Shown here: one piece after another, positions 9,401 to 17,092 of the stretch | Layout of the letters: each line of letters starts with the position of its first letter | Position numbering within the stretch: position 1 is the first letter of the stretch | Assembly: GCF_009741975.1 (NCBI RefSeq) | Contig: NZ_WPCF01000006.1 | Coordinates: 1-45,435 of the forward strand | Direction of reading: 5' to 3' | Origin: Halobacterium sp. CBA1126 | Lineage (GTDB): Archaea > Halobacteriota > Halobacteria > Halobacteriales > Halobacteriaceae | Length of the DNA stretch: 45,435 nucleotides | Position numbers and translations under genes: made by a program | Notes under the pieces: model-generated | Database searches by the model: none | Seen by the model: only the letters and a program-made list of their open reading frames with translations | What the model was told of the DNA's origin: nothing

Positions 9401-9712
9401 AATCTGGTCGAACAGTGTCCCAAACTGGCCGACGCTAGTGCCATTCGGGAAATTCGTCCAGACATCGAACGGCATCGTAGACGGCCAGTGCTGGACTGTG
9501 TACATCACTTCCCGGAAGTGATAGTACGAGTCGTTCCCGGAGAAGTACACTTCCCCGTTCCGCGTGAAATTCTCCCACGTTTGCACGCGCACCCAGAACA
9601 TGAACGTGAGGACAGCTCCCAGCACGGGTACATGGTACCAGTTTTCGAGAGTGTCGAGGGCTGAGTCGGTCGTCGTGGAGGACTCCCTCGACTCCTCGTT
9701 CGTCTCGCTCAT
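6491..9712 (-). CDS. aglB: AglB, dolichyl-(phospho)oligosaccharide-protein glycotransferase
   Basis: A 1073-residue STT3-type oligosaccharyltransferase that transfers the lipid-linked glycan to Asn in N-X-S/T sequons outside the cell. The N-terminal two-fifths are a multi-spanning membrane domain with the metal-binding motifs GNDSYYH (59-65) and SDHNGAE (177-183). The sequon-binding motif WWDYGHW is at 659-665 in the external domain. A C-terminal Ig-like or stalk region follows, then a Thr/Ser/Asp-rich linker and a last hydrophobic segment (SPFGAAAALAAPAVAGAL), which resembles a PGF-CTERM sorting tail without the exact PGF. Length fits haloarchaeal AglB (around 1000-1100). The 5' half is visibly lower in GC than the 3' half. 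A TATA-like box 25-33 nt upstream supports the start. Confidence 0.96.
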   Translation of the reverse strand: MSETNEESRESSTTTDSALDTLENWYHVPVLGAVLTFMFWVRVQTWENFTRNGEVYFSGNDSYYHFREVMYTVQHWPSTMPFDVWTNFPNGTSVGQFGTLFDQIIATAALLVGLGSPSQNTIALTLAFAPAVFGALLTIPTYFIGKRLGGRLGGVFAAVILGLLPGYFLSRSLVGASDHNGAEPLFQSLALLATMIALTVAQREKPVYEQFLDRDIAGLRRVVGWSLLAGAATAAYMWMWPPGVLLVGIFGVFYLVKLTSDYYSGTSPDHVAVVAAVSSMTTGLLMLVPISKLSFSATSFSILQPLFSIAVGVGAVFLAWLAREWDNRELDATSYPLAVFGILVVALGATTVVLPDFWGMLQGNLLRFVGFSAGAATRTIGEAQPFLSQTSRYGLGMFGVIFLEYGLAFFTALLGAAWILLRPHFRSGNPRRMGGAAAAILVVGAVFTIPGIGDALGSLLGVDGQLGSLAIVGVTLLAVTVTGDYDAEQLLVVVWGAFITSAAFTQVRFNYYLVVPVVVLNAYVLKVVLGFVSLDKPASQIEDVDWYQVGTVVAVVLVVLVPIAAPVAASATGDGPSPIRLTNNQGQQVPLQSATTVGAVNGPGAVTVWDDAMDWMQEHTPDQGNYGGAGNADQLDYYGTYSQTDDYDYPAGAYGVMSWWDYGHWMTVEGQTIPVANPFQQHATQAANFLLAQNETEAANALEVVNEDDAKTRYVAVDSQMVSPQQKFGAPTVFYDGPRNFSTGTFYTQNILSQYEDGQITDYRSFSQLPTLNHQAYYESLMVRLYETHGSAQQPQPVVVDWQDTLETTTGADLYSFDQSGSPVRQFDNMTAAEEYVANDTTAQIGGFNGIPQEYVPALQHYRLVGSSDDTGVKLFERVEGATVEGTGPANETVTASVTLNMTHLSQDGQTPQFTYTQRAETGADGEFTMTLPYSTSGYGEYGPENGYTNTSVRGAGDYEFTTGPTAGEDLTTVEWNATADVTEGQVLGVEEGATEVDLERHVVDRPEGAEQNDTSNETQSLASPDSVSVDETTTDTTTDGSSSGPLSVQSPFGAAAALAAPAVAGALGRRYA

Positions 9713-9736
9713 TGATGGTAGGGACTGACAGCGCGC

Positions 9737-9745
9737 GAATAAGCC
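9737..9745 (-). promoter_or_regulatory. TATA-like box of aglB
   Basis: Minus-strand bases GGCTTATTC lie 25-33 nt upstream of the aglB ATG (9712), fitting a leaderless transcript and fixing the chosen start. Confidence 0.5.
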
Positions 9746-10072
9746 TTGTGAAGTTGGGGAAGGTAGAAATCGTAAAGTTCGATTTAGAGATTTAATTTAA
9801 TATTATTAGATAATTTAATATAAACTAATATAGATTAAATAGGAGCTACAATCCTATGTATGAGCGGTCGGATTTTATCTTAACTCCCCACAATAAGGAC
9901 GACAGCCAGATTAACTTGGAGGGATAGAGATAACAAGTATTATATATTTTATATGACTCCTTTACCTCGAATACCCTAATTATGTTACATTAGAACCAGT
10001 GTAAATCTACCAATACCCACAAATTATCCAGCAGTCAATAACGGGGAACATATACGACAAATCGAAACCAAC

Positions 10073-10082
10073 CTATATTAAT
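10073..10082 (+). promoter_or_regulatory. TATA-like box of the GT87-type gene
   Basis: CTATATTAAT lies about 28-37 nt upstream of the ATG at 10110. The surroundings are AT-rich, so other TATA-like strings are close by and the exact box is uncertain. Confidence 0.4.
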
Positions 10083-10109
10083 ATCCATCTTTCATAGAAC
10101 GATAAGAAA

Positions 10110-11426
10110 ATGTTGATGATTCAACCACCATCTAGAAGAATGATGTTAATTATATGCCTCTCCTTATGTATCCTAAATATCCTCCTAGTCGGCATACTAG
10201 CCGGAACGGGTACGCTGAAGACGGCGGAAAGAGGAGACATTCAATACACGTCAACCCAGATAAGTCCCGAGGGCGATATTACTGTCCCACCAGAGGCTGA
10301 CTACCGTTACGCTATTGAGCGTCCTACTGATGCCGATGCATTCTACAATATGGTAATCCGCGTTTGGAGCGGTGGACCACTCTACAACACGTGGCAACCA
10401 GACAACGTTCAAGAATTCCACTACTTTCCAACCACTTACTACTTTTTTGCAACTATCTCTCTGTTCGGCTACGTTGTCTACAAATTCATTCTACTTGGCC
10501 TGTCGATTCTCGCGACTGGATTCGGGACATATCTCCTTCTTGATGTGGAGACCGAATACGCCGATTTCGAGCCATCGAAGAAGACGTTAATGGGCATTTC
10601 TGCCGCTTCGATCGGTTTTGCCCCGATGGTCGCGAACTTCAAAGTTGGCCAGATGACGCCGTTCGCGTATCTATGTGCCGCTGTTGCGTGGTGGTCGTAT
10701 AGACGCTCATCATACACCGGAGGAGGTACAGCCATCGCGCTGGCGACACTCGTGAAGCCCTACTGGGCCGCACCTACCATGGTCTTCGCGTCGCTTAGTG
10801 ACAATCGGTGGCGTGGCCTCCTCGGGTTCGGTATCACCATCCTGGCGGCGAACGCGCTATCCGTGGCGACGTTCGGATTCGACACCACTGAGGAGTATTA
10901 TAGCATTATTGTAGACACACTACTTGCGTCGTCCAAGAGCGTCGGCCCAGTCACGACATGGAGTGTAGAGGCGCTCAACGTCTTCTGGTTCCTCGGGGAG
11001 TACGCGGTATTCGCTCGCCTTCTCACTATCGTCCCCGTAGTCTGGGTGTTCGTTCATTATGTCCGACGAAACAAGGCGGACATCGAGCTGTACGCGCTCT
11101 CGATTCTCCTGTTGTTCACAGCCCTCGGAAGCACGACGCTCATCGACCTCGGACTGGTGTTGGCGGCGTTCGTCGTGTTCGGTGTTCACGCATTTGGAGT
11201 CGGCGGTTGGTCGTTCGCGATTCTCGGCGGAGCATTCGTTCTCACGCACGTACACACCTACGTGATGGAAGTCGTCGTTGGATCGGGTCACGCGAACCTC
11301 GTAGGGCTGCTGGACGCACACCCAGTGCTCACGCTCCTCCAACCCGGTGTTTACGGCGTTCTCGCGTTCTACGTGCTGGCGCTCTGGTGGGCACGGCGTG
11401 CTGTATCCGGTATGCCGTACCGATAG
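10110..11426 (+). CDS. GT87 (DUF2029) family membrane glycosyltransferase
   Basis: A 438-residue polytopic protein with about ten hydrophobic segments. The first is at residues 10-32; a long external loop follows, containing WSGGPLYNTWQPDN and EFHYFPTTYYF. The pattern of an early acidic residue in the loop (PTDADAFY), a P-x-x-Y/F-rich segment and VKPYWAAP after the middle helices fits the GT87/DUF2029 family, whose members use polyprenyl-phosphate sugars as donors outside the membrane. The sugar is unknown. Its first 60 codons are very AT-rich. It is convergent with, and similar in design to, the broken GT87 gene downstream (six bases between the ends). Confidence 0.75.
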   Translation: MLMIQPPSRRMMLIICLSLCILNILLVGILAGTGTLKTAERGDIQYTSTQISPEGDITVPPEADYRYAIERPTDADAFYNMVIRVWSGGPLYNTWQPDNVQEFHYFPTTYYFFATISLFGYVVYKFILLGLSILATGFGTYLLLDVETEYADFEPSKKTLMGISAASIGFAPMVANFKVGQMTPFAYLCAAVAWWSYRRSSYTGGGTAIALATLVKPYWAAPTMVFASLSDNRWRGLLGFGITILAANALSVATFGFDTTEEYYSIIVDTLLASSKSVGPVTTWSVEALNVFWFLGEYAVFARLLTIVPVVWVFVHYVRRNKADIELYALSILLLFTALGSTTLIDLGLVLAAFVVFGVHAFGVGGWSFAILGGAFVLTHVHTYVMEVVVGSGHANLVGLLDAHPVLTLLQPGVYGVLAFYVLALWWARRAVSGMPYR

Positions 11427-11432
11427 CGTCGG

Positions 11433-12724
11433 TCAGCAAACGCTACCATCCTCAGGAAGCGGGAGACCGCCCTCGTCGCGTTCGATACGATAAACGATGA
11501 ACGCGACGAGAGTTACGACTCCCCAGAGTCCCGGCTGGAGGACCGGAACAAGTGGGATGAGGGGTTCAAGCGGAGATAGCGCCCCCGTTCCGGTCCAAGA
11601 TAAAACCGATGTGGTGTAGGGATGAACTTGAACTAGCACAAGCGACAGCAGTGGTACAGTTAGAGTTCCGTCTGACCGACGGAACTCCGACACGAACACG
11701 ATTAGGTAGGCCGGGATGAGAGCGTTGAGCGCTAGAGTGTTCACTGTCGGATGGAGCACGGGGACGGCAGCACAGCCGAGCGCAAACAGCGCGCGTTCAA
11801 CGTGGGATCGACGAGATCTACGCCCCAGCACGTAACCTACTAACGAGACGAGGAGGACACCGCGAAGGACGACCCGGGCCGACCCGAGAACGTGAAATGG
11901 ACGAAAGACGAAAAAACTGAACTTCGAAATCGGGAGTGCATCGAGGTGCCAACCTTTCCCTTCACGGAGGACCCCGAGGTACGCCTCGTGCGCTTCAATA
12001 CCGAACAGTAATACGCTCACCGCGATGACGGCAATTCCGAGAATGGCTACTCGGAGTACGCGCCGATAGTCATTCAACGCTGGAGCCATCGTGACTGCGT
12101 AGGGGGGTTTCACGACCGCCGGCAACAGTACGAAACCCAACCACCCGAATCGGCCGTCAGGGTTGCGTTCGAGAGACGCGGCCGCGAAACAGAGGCTCCC
12201 GACGAATATCCCCGTGACTTGTCCGAGCTTGATCCAAATTAGTGTCGGCGCGAACGCGAAAATACCGTAGGCGAGCAGGAGCATCTTCGCGCTCGAGAGA
12301 CGGACACCGTACGCGTTGAGGAGTGTCTTAGCACCGAAAACCGCGACCACGAGAGACACGGTAACCCAAATACCAGCGGCCACCCAGAATGGCAGAAGTG
12401 CGAGTGGGATGAACGGTACAATAACGACCGGCGGATAGAGATAGGGAAATACTCCACCGGGGTGGGACGGTGCCGCGGGTCGAGAAGGTGTATAGTACAG
12501 TGACCCCCCCCCTCCAAAAAGCGCCCGGCAGCGCTGTAGTAAGCCCCGAAGTCCATGAAGTTCATCTCAAAGGATGCCCCGAGAAAGGTTGCAACCGCCA
12601 CGATGACCGGATACACGAGGAAGATTGCGGCGATGGCGAATACGAGGAGCTGTTCAAACCGTGTGGTCTGAGACTGTATTTGTGACGAATACAGGGAAAG
12701 AAGCCCCGAGCGTGGCGGTTTCAT
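11433..12724 (-). pseudogene. GT87 (DUF2029) glycosyltransferase interrupted by a frameshift at a G9 tract
   Basis: Two frames together make one GT87-like protein of about 430 residues. The first runs from ATG 12724 (MKPPRSGLLSLY..., with FMDFGAYYSAAGRFLEGGG near residue 70). At a run of nine C on the plus strand (12504-12512) the frame must change; the second frame then reads GSLYYTPSRPAAPSHPGGV, PYLYPPVVIV, LPFWVAAGIWV and on to the stop at 11433. Adding one G to the tract restores one continuous frame. The rest of the gene has about nine membrane segments and no other lesion, so it looks freshly broken, phase-variable, or a homopolymer sequencing error. Related in family and length to the gene at 10110. 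Confidence 0.8.
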
Positions 12725-12854
12725 CAGTACACCAGAAAATACGGAGGCGACACTTCAGTTTGACGAACGCCGTGCACCCCTCCAAGCACGGCTCACCGTG
12801 TTGGTTAGCAGCCCAGCAACGGTTTTACCACTCTCGCCCCTGACGACCGACAGG

Positions 12855-12863
12855 GAAATATGG
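12855..12863 (+). promoter_or_regulatory. TATA-like box of the GT4/phosphatase-fold gene pair
   Basis: GAAATATGG lies 23-31 nt upstream of the ATG at 12886, within the divergent gap to the frameshifted GT87 gene. Confidence 0.45.
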
Positions 12864-12885
12864 CCTCGCGAACTAACCGCGACTA

Positions 12886-13932
12886 ATGCCCCCGTCGTCC
12901 GATGTACTCTCGTCTCAGCGAGTGTGCCTCTTGTATCAGGGTGATGACCCTCACCCGGCACACGTCACCTTCGGAACTGCGGTTGACGCCGACTTCGTTC
13001 ACTTCGAGACGGGCGACGAACGGGAGGAGTGTCGGGGAAATACCCACTCCGAATTCGACCGACTGAAGACCGGTCTGACGCTCTCGCGGTCCTACGATGT
13101 CGTCATCGCGGAGGGCTCCGCACCGCTTCAGACTCTCCTCGCGTATGGTCTCATAAACCCGGATGCGACGCTCGTGTTCCTCGCGGCCGACGAGACGTTC
13201 TATGAACTCGACGGCCGTCCGACCCGCTACTTGTGGCGCGCACTCGGGCCCCTGGCGAGTCGGCTACTTGACGGCGTCATCCCGATAAGCGACGACGTCG
13301 ATGCGTCGATTCGCCGCTACATCCACGGCGTCCCGTCGCAGAAAGTGTATCCGCCTATCGCCGACGCCAAACACGAACAACTCCGAGTACTGACGCCCTC
13401 CTCGCCAACAGCGGAGGGCATCCACCTCCTGACCGTCGGCACTGCAAAGCCCGCGAACAACTACCCGATGCTCTGTGATGCCAGCTCGGCCCTCCGGGAC
13501 CGGTGGCGCGACGGCCTTTCGCTCACGATTCTCGGTCCTGACCACCCGGATGAGCCGTACAGCACACGCCCCTGGATAAAGACACCGGGATACGTCGATA
13601 TCGAGACGTTCGTCGACTTCTTCGACCGGGCAACGATGTACGTGCAACCTTCCTCTGGGGATGCATTTTCGGTCGCAGCAGCGGAGGGTATGCTGTCGGG
13701 GACGCCAACTGTCGTCACAACCGGTGTGGGGGCGCGTGAGCTCGTCGACGACTCAGTCGTCGCCGAACTCACAGCCGAATCCCTCACCGAGACGCTTAAA
13801 ACGACGCTCGAACGGCCCGCAGCAGAGCGAGTCGGACTTGGTAAAACGCAACGAAAGAAGGTTATTGACGTAACGGAAGATACTCAGGCAGCGGAGTTCA
13901 GGGACGCGATAACTTCATTCCATCATGACTGA
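12886..13932 (+). CDS. GT4-like (GT-B fold) glycosyltransferase
   Basis: A 348-residue cytoplasmic glycosyltransferase. The C-terminal half has the donor-binding pattern of GT4 enzymes: HLLTVGTAKPANNYPMLCDA at about 185-204, GYVDIETFVDFFDRA, then PSSGDAFSVAAAEGMLSGTP, where the acidic residues of the EX7E-like motif are D (in GDAF) and E (in AAEGM). The N-terminal half holds ISDDVDASIRRYIHGVP, typical of the acceptor-side linker. Sugar specificity cannot be read. The last eight bases overlap the next gene, so the two are translated together and probably act on the same glycan. Confidence 0.82.
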   Translation: MPPSSDVLSSQRVCLLYQGDDPHPAHVTFGTAVDADFVHFETGDEREECRGNTHSEFDRLKTGLTLSRSYDVVIAEGSAPLQTLLAYGLINPDATLVFLAADETFYELDGRPTRYLWRALGPLASRLLDGVIPISDDVDASIRRYIHGVPSQKVYPPIADAKHEQLRVLTPSSPTAEGIHLLTVGTAKPANNYPMLCDASSALRDRWRDGLSLTILGPDHPDEPYSTRPWIKTPGYVDIETFVDFFDRATMYVQPSSGDAFSVAAAEGMLSGTPTVVTTGVGARELVDDSVVAELTAESLTETLKTTLERPAAERVGLGKTQRKKVIDVTEDTQAAEFRDAITSFHHD

Positions 13933-15349
13933 TTCACAATCCACACCAAACGTCGTCCTGATTGTTCTCGACTCGGTACGGAAGGACTTCTTCGACGAAC
14001 ACGCGCCACGAATTCAATCCCGCGCGAACGTGTCCTTCGACCAGTGCCGAGCAGCAAGTTCGTGGAGCGTCCCAAGCCATCCGAGTTTCATGACGGGGTT
14101 GCTCCCTCACCAGCACGGCATCCACACGCATAATCGTGTCTTCACCGGTATCAGCCGAGACGATACGTTCCTCGGTGACCTCCCGAGCCACAGCGCGTAC
14201 GGTGCGAGCGCAAACGTATACGCTAGCTCTACGTTCGGCTTTGATGCGATTTTTGACGATTATTCCGATATTGCTCCCCATCGGCGGTTTCCTGACGGAA
14301 TGGACATGGAGAAGTTCATTCAGGAACGCGAGGAAACCGGACTTGTGCGGTACGTCGAGTTCCTCCGTCAAAGCGCCGCGCACGACCATCCTCTCCAAAG
14401 TCTCGCAAACGGCGGACTATTCAAACTGAACGACCTCCTGCGACGAGCTCCGGTCCCGAAGTTACTCGACGACGGCGCGAGCGTCGTCGCGCGGAGCGCC
14501 CGCTCGAAAGCGGCGAATGGCGACGAGCCGTTCTTCCTCTTCACGAACTTCATGGACGCGCACGGGCCGGTCCATCACGTCCGAGGATACGACCGGAGCA
14601 TGCACTCGGCCCCGAACGATTGGACCTCGTTCAACTTCGACGACCAGGACATCAACGACGGGAACTGGGAGGTGTACGAGCAGGACATCGAGTATCATCG
14701 CGAACTGTACGCCACTGCTATCGATTACCTCGACCGGAAGGTGTTGGAGTTCATCGACGACGTGCGGGAGCAGACTGACGAGGAGACGATTTTCCTCATC
14801 ACCGCAGACCACGGCGAGAATCTGGTCTACCCGGCGGACAATCGATGGATTGGCCACACGAGCAGTCTCACTGAGGCACTCCTCCACGTTCCGCTCTATA
14901 TCGTCAACGCGCCGGATGGGATGCAGGAAACCTACACCGACCTGTTCTCACACCTCGACCTCGGAGACCTCATTATCAGCATGGTCGAGGGCGACCCGAA
15001 CCCGACGTTCCGTGACCGGGTGCCAGCCGAAGTAGTCGGTATGGGCGTCGGCGGTCCCGACCCTGACGACGAAGAGTACGAGTTCTGGGATCGGATGATT
15101 CGCTGCGTATACCGCGACGATACGAAAGTCGAGTGGGACTCGCTGGGCAACAAAACGGAGTACCGGATCGACCGCTCGAAACCGTCGTGGCAGGAGGAAG
15201 TCGGCTCGTTGGACGCCGTGCCCGAATGGGCCACGAAGTTGTTCGACGTTCCGCTGGCGGAGTACAAGCGGCAGGCCGAGGCGAGCGAACAGTCAGTCGA
15301 CGTCGACGACGCGACGAAAGGACGGCTCGAAGACTTGGGCTATATCTGA
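13925..15349 (+). CDS. Sulfatase-like protein of the alkaline phosphatase superfamily
   Basis: A 474-residue hydrolase or transferase of the alkaline phosphatase superfamily. The metal ligand loop is VLIVLDSVRKDFF (D16) and the second is TADHGEN (D295, H296). At the nucleophile position the usual (C/S)xPxR motif reads S48-V-P-S-H, followed by PSFMTG; a Ser-type formylglycine site would expect Arg where His52 stands. No signal peptide is visible, so it may act in the cytoplasm on lipid-linked intermediates, or be exported by another route. Activity on sulfate or phosphate esters cannot be decided. It overlaps the GT4 gene by eight bases (ATGACTGA). Confidence 0.82.
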   Translation: MTDSQSTPNVVLIVLDSVRKDFFDEHAPRIQSRANVSFDQCRAASSWSVPSHPSFMTGLLPHQHGIHTHNRVFTGISRDDTFLGDLPSHSAYGASANVYASSTFGFDAIFDDYSDIAPHRRFPDGMDMEKFIQEREETGLVRYVEFLRQSAAHDHPLQSLANGGLFKLNDLLRRAPVPKLLDDGASVVARSARSKAANGDEPFFLFTNFMDAHGPVHHVRGYDRSMHSAPNDWTSFNFDDQDINDGNWEVYEQDIEYHRELYATAIDYLDRKVLEFIDDVREQTDEETIFLITADHGENLVYPADNRWIGHTSSLTEALLHVPLYIVNAPDGMQETYTDLFSHLDLGDLIISMVEGDPNPTFRDRVPAEVVGMGVGGPDPDDEEYEFWDRMIRCVYRDDTKVEWDSLGNKTEYRIDRSKPSWQEEVGSLDAVPEWATKLFDVPLAEYKRQAEASEQSVDVDDATKGRLEDLGYI

Positions 15350-15467
15350 TCCGTTCCGGTCGAGTTCATACGGTCTTCTCGTTCGGCGCGGAGGAGATAG
15401 GTTCCTTCGTCGGTCGCTCGTCTGTCGCGTGACTCCACCGTTCTTCGGATTCGCGGTGGTTCTATAT

Positions 15468-16132
15468 TTAAATATCATATTCGTGGCGTTCCAATAGCCG
15501 TAGGATAGCCTTATCGGTATGTCCGAACTGAGTCAGTAGTTGGGGATGATTTCGACGTAAAGTTTCGGAGAACCCTCCTCAATCGTGGTTGTCATCCCCT
15601 GAAGCACGTCATACTCCGCGCCCTCGACTTCGATTTAAACGACTGTGGGTGACTTGTGTCGGTCAGTATAGCTGTCGATACTCACGGGTCGCCGCTCGGT
15701 CGATGAATCGACCCGGGAATGGACGATCTGTTCCCCGTCGTCGAGGTTCTCCTGTAACAGATAGTAGCGATACCGATTCACCTCGAACGAGTGGATATTC
15801 TCCGGTTGAACGCCGACCAGCGCCGAATATTTGCTGAAAAATCCGAACCGGGACACAATATCATAAACCACATCGCTCTCATCCAAACTGGTTTCCAGTT
15901 CCGAGACGAGGTTCGGTTCGTACTCGTCGCCACGCTGCATCCGGGTGTAGAACGGGAATTTGACAGGGCCCGTCAGGTCGACCGCGCCGTTCGGGACCGG
16001 AATAGAGACCGAGTCGTACTCCGCGACCTGAAACCGAAACCAATAGAAGGCATCTTCGAGGCGCGTGTCCCGAAAGGGAGCCGTGACGAAAGACGGGGCT
16101 CGTATCGCTATTCGATCCAAGGCATCATTCAT
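15468..16132 (-). pseudogene. FkbM-family methyltransferase, inactivated by a nonsense codon and a frameshift
   Basis: Start at ATG 16132 (MNDALDRIAIRAPSF), with an AT-rich TATA-like stretch about 25-33 nt upstream; an in-frame GTG at 16153 sits inside that box. The protein shows an FkbM Rossmann part, VVYDIVSRFGFFSKYSAL and ENIHSFEVNRYRYYLL. Then SPTVV is followed by TAA (15635-15637) where homologs read VVKI(D/E)VEGAEYDVL; the frame continues directly with IEVEGAEYDVLQGM. Near 15548 one missing base turns the expected VEIHPQLLTQFG into a stop; restoring it gives an open frame to TAA at 15468. The full product would be 221 residues. Two independent lesions make this a true pseudogene. Confidence 0.85.
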
Positions 16133-16154
16133 CACGCTAAACGACTCTATCACA

Positions 16155-16166
16155 TAAAATATAATT
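16155..16166 (-). promoter_or_regulatory. TATA-like stretch upstream of the FkbM pseudogene
   Basis: An AT-only run on the minus strand (AATTATATTTTA) ends about 23 nt before the ATG at 16132. It argues for that start rather than the upstream GTG, and suggests the broken gene may still be transcribed. Confidence 0.4.
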
Positions 16167-16223
16167 TCCGCTCAGGCACATCTGAGACTGCGATGGCCCA
16201 CTGCCGAGATTCGGGTGTTCCGT

Positions 16224-16967
16224 CTACGAACCCGAGTCCAATTCTCCGGTCAGTATGACGACGCTGTCCGATTGGGTCTCACGAGCGCGGTTCGTGATTT
16301 CGTAGCCGAGGTCAGTCAACACGGCCCGCACATCCTCCTCGGGAACACCGTGGCTCGGATGGCACTCGACGGCGATGACGGGCGGCCGAATCGTTATCGC
16401 GCGGAGGATTTCCAACTCCGCCCCCTCACAGTCGAGTTCGAGGAGGTCACACTCCGGCAGGTCACTCGGCGACACGACGGACGCGGAACTCTCGCCCCAC
16501 ACCTCTCCGGTCTCACCGACTTTCGCGTGCCGAACCGTAATCGACTCCGCCACGTCGTTGAGGGCCGCTGCTTCCCTGACTCGCTTTACTTGCTCGTTGC
16601 TCGGTTCATACACCGTCGCCGTGGCGCCTCGCTCCGCGGCCGTGACCGCCGAAACGCCCCAGCCACCGCCGACGATAACGACGGAGTCGCCCGGAGAGAC
16701 GTGTGTTCGCAGCGTTTCGAGGAGTTCTTCCTCGTAGTCCGGCCACTCCGTCGTCCGGTCGAACAGGTAGGCACGACGAGTCTTGACACCATTACAGTTG
16801 CTCTCCTTCCGCGGTAACAGCGTCCTAAACCGGTCGTATACCGGACGGAGGATGTCTTCAAACATCGCTAATTTGGAAAATATAGTCGGGGTATCCTCTT
16901 TAATGTTTAGATGGTGTTCGAAGAGGCGTCGGTGGGCGAAAACCCAGGTTTCATCATCGAGTGACAC
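16224..16967 (-). CDS. FkbM-like SAM-dependent methyltransferase
   Basis: A 247-residue enzyme that starts at GTG 16967. The SAM-binding glycine loop is VVIVGGGWGVSAVTA at about residues 96-110, followed by the acidic end of strand beta-2 (ATVYEPSNEQVKRV), and the FkbM-type motif LLELDCEGAELEIL at about 178-191. Its C terminus, PVIAVECHPSHGVP, matches the family pattern of the neighbouring pseudogene. It would methylate a hydroxyl on a sugar or related acceptor; methylated sugars are known in haloarchaeal N-glycans. A TATA-like string (GGTATAGT) about 30 nt upstream supports the GTG start. It lies 91 nt upstream of the FkbM pseudogene start on the same strand. Confidence 0.8.
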   Translation of the reverse strand: MSLDDETWVFAHRRLFEHHLNIKEDTPTIFSKLAMFEDILRPVYDRFRTLLPRKESNCNGVKTRRAYLFDRTTEWPDYEEELLETLRTHVSPGDSVVIVGGGWGVSAVTAAERGATATVYEPSNEQVKRVREAAALNDVAESITVRHAKVGETGEVWGESSASVVSPSDLPECDLLELDCEGAELEILRAITIRPPVIAVECHPSHGVPEEDVRAVLTDLGYEITNRARETQSDSVVILTGELDSGS

Positions 16968-17092
16968 ATAGATGACTAATACACAATCAAAGTTTTACTA
17001 TACCGACGTGAGTACGGAGCCACAACTTCGGCCAGCTCCAGATGGCCGAATATCCACGTAGTTTTCGATACGACCAACAGAAATCACCGCCG

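Larger units (their letters stand above)
9713..10109. other. Very AT-rich intergenic spacer between aglB and the glycan island
   Basis: About 400 bases without a credible gene. Bases 9781-9840 contain only 6 G or C in 60, a striking contrast with flanking DNA of 55-70 percent GC. The spacer holds the divergent promoters of aglB and of the GT87 gene at 10110 and many runs of A and T. No tRNA, terminal repeat or integrase remnant is visible. It marks the left edge of the transferred-looking island. Confidence 0.8.
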
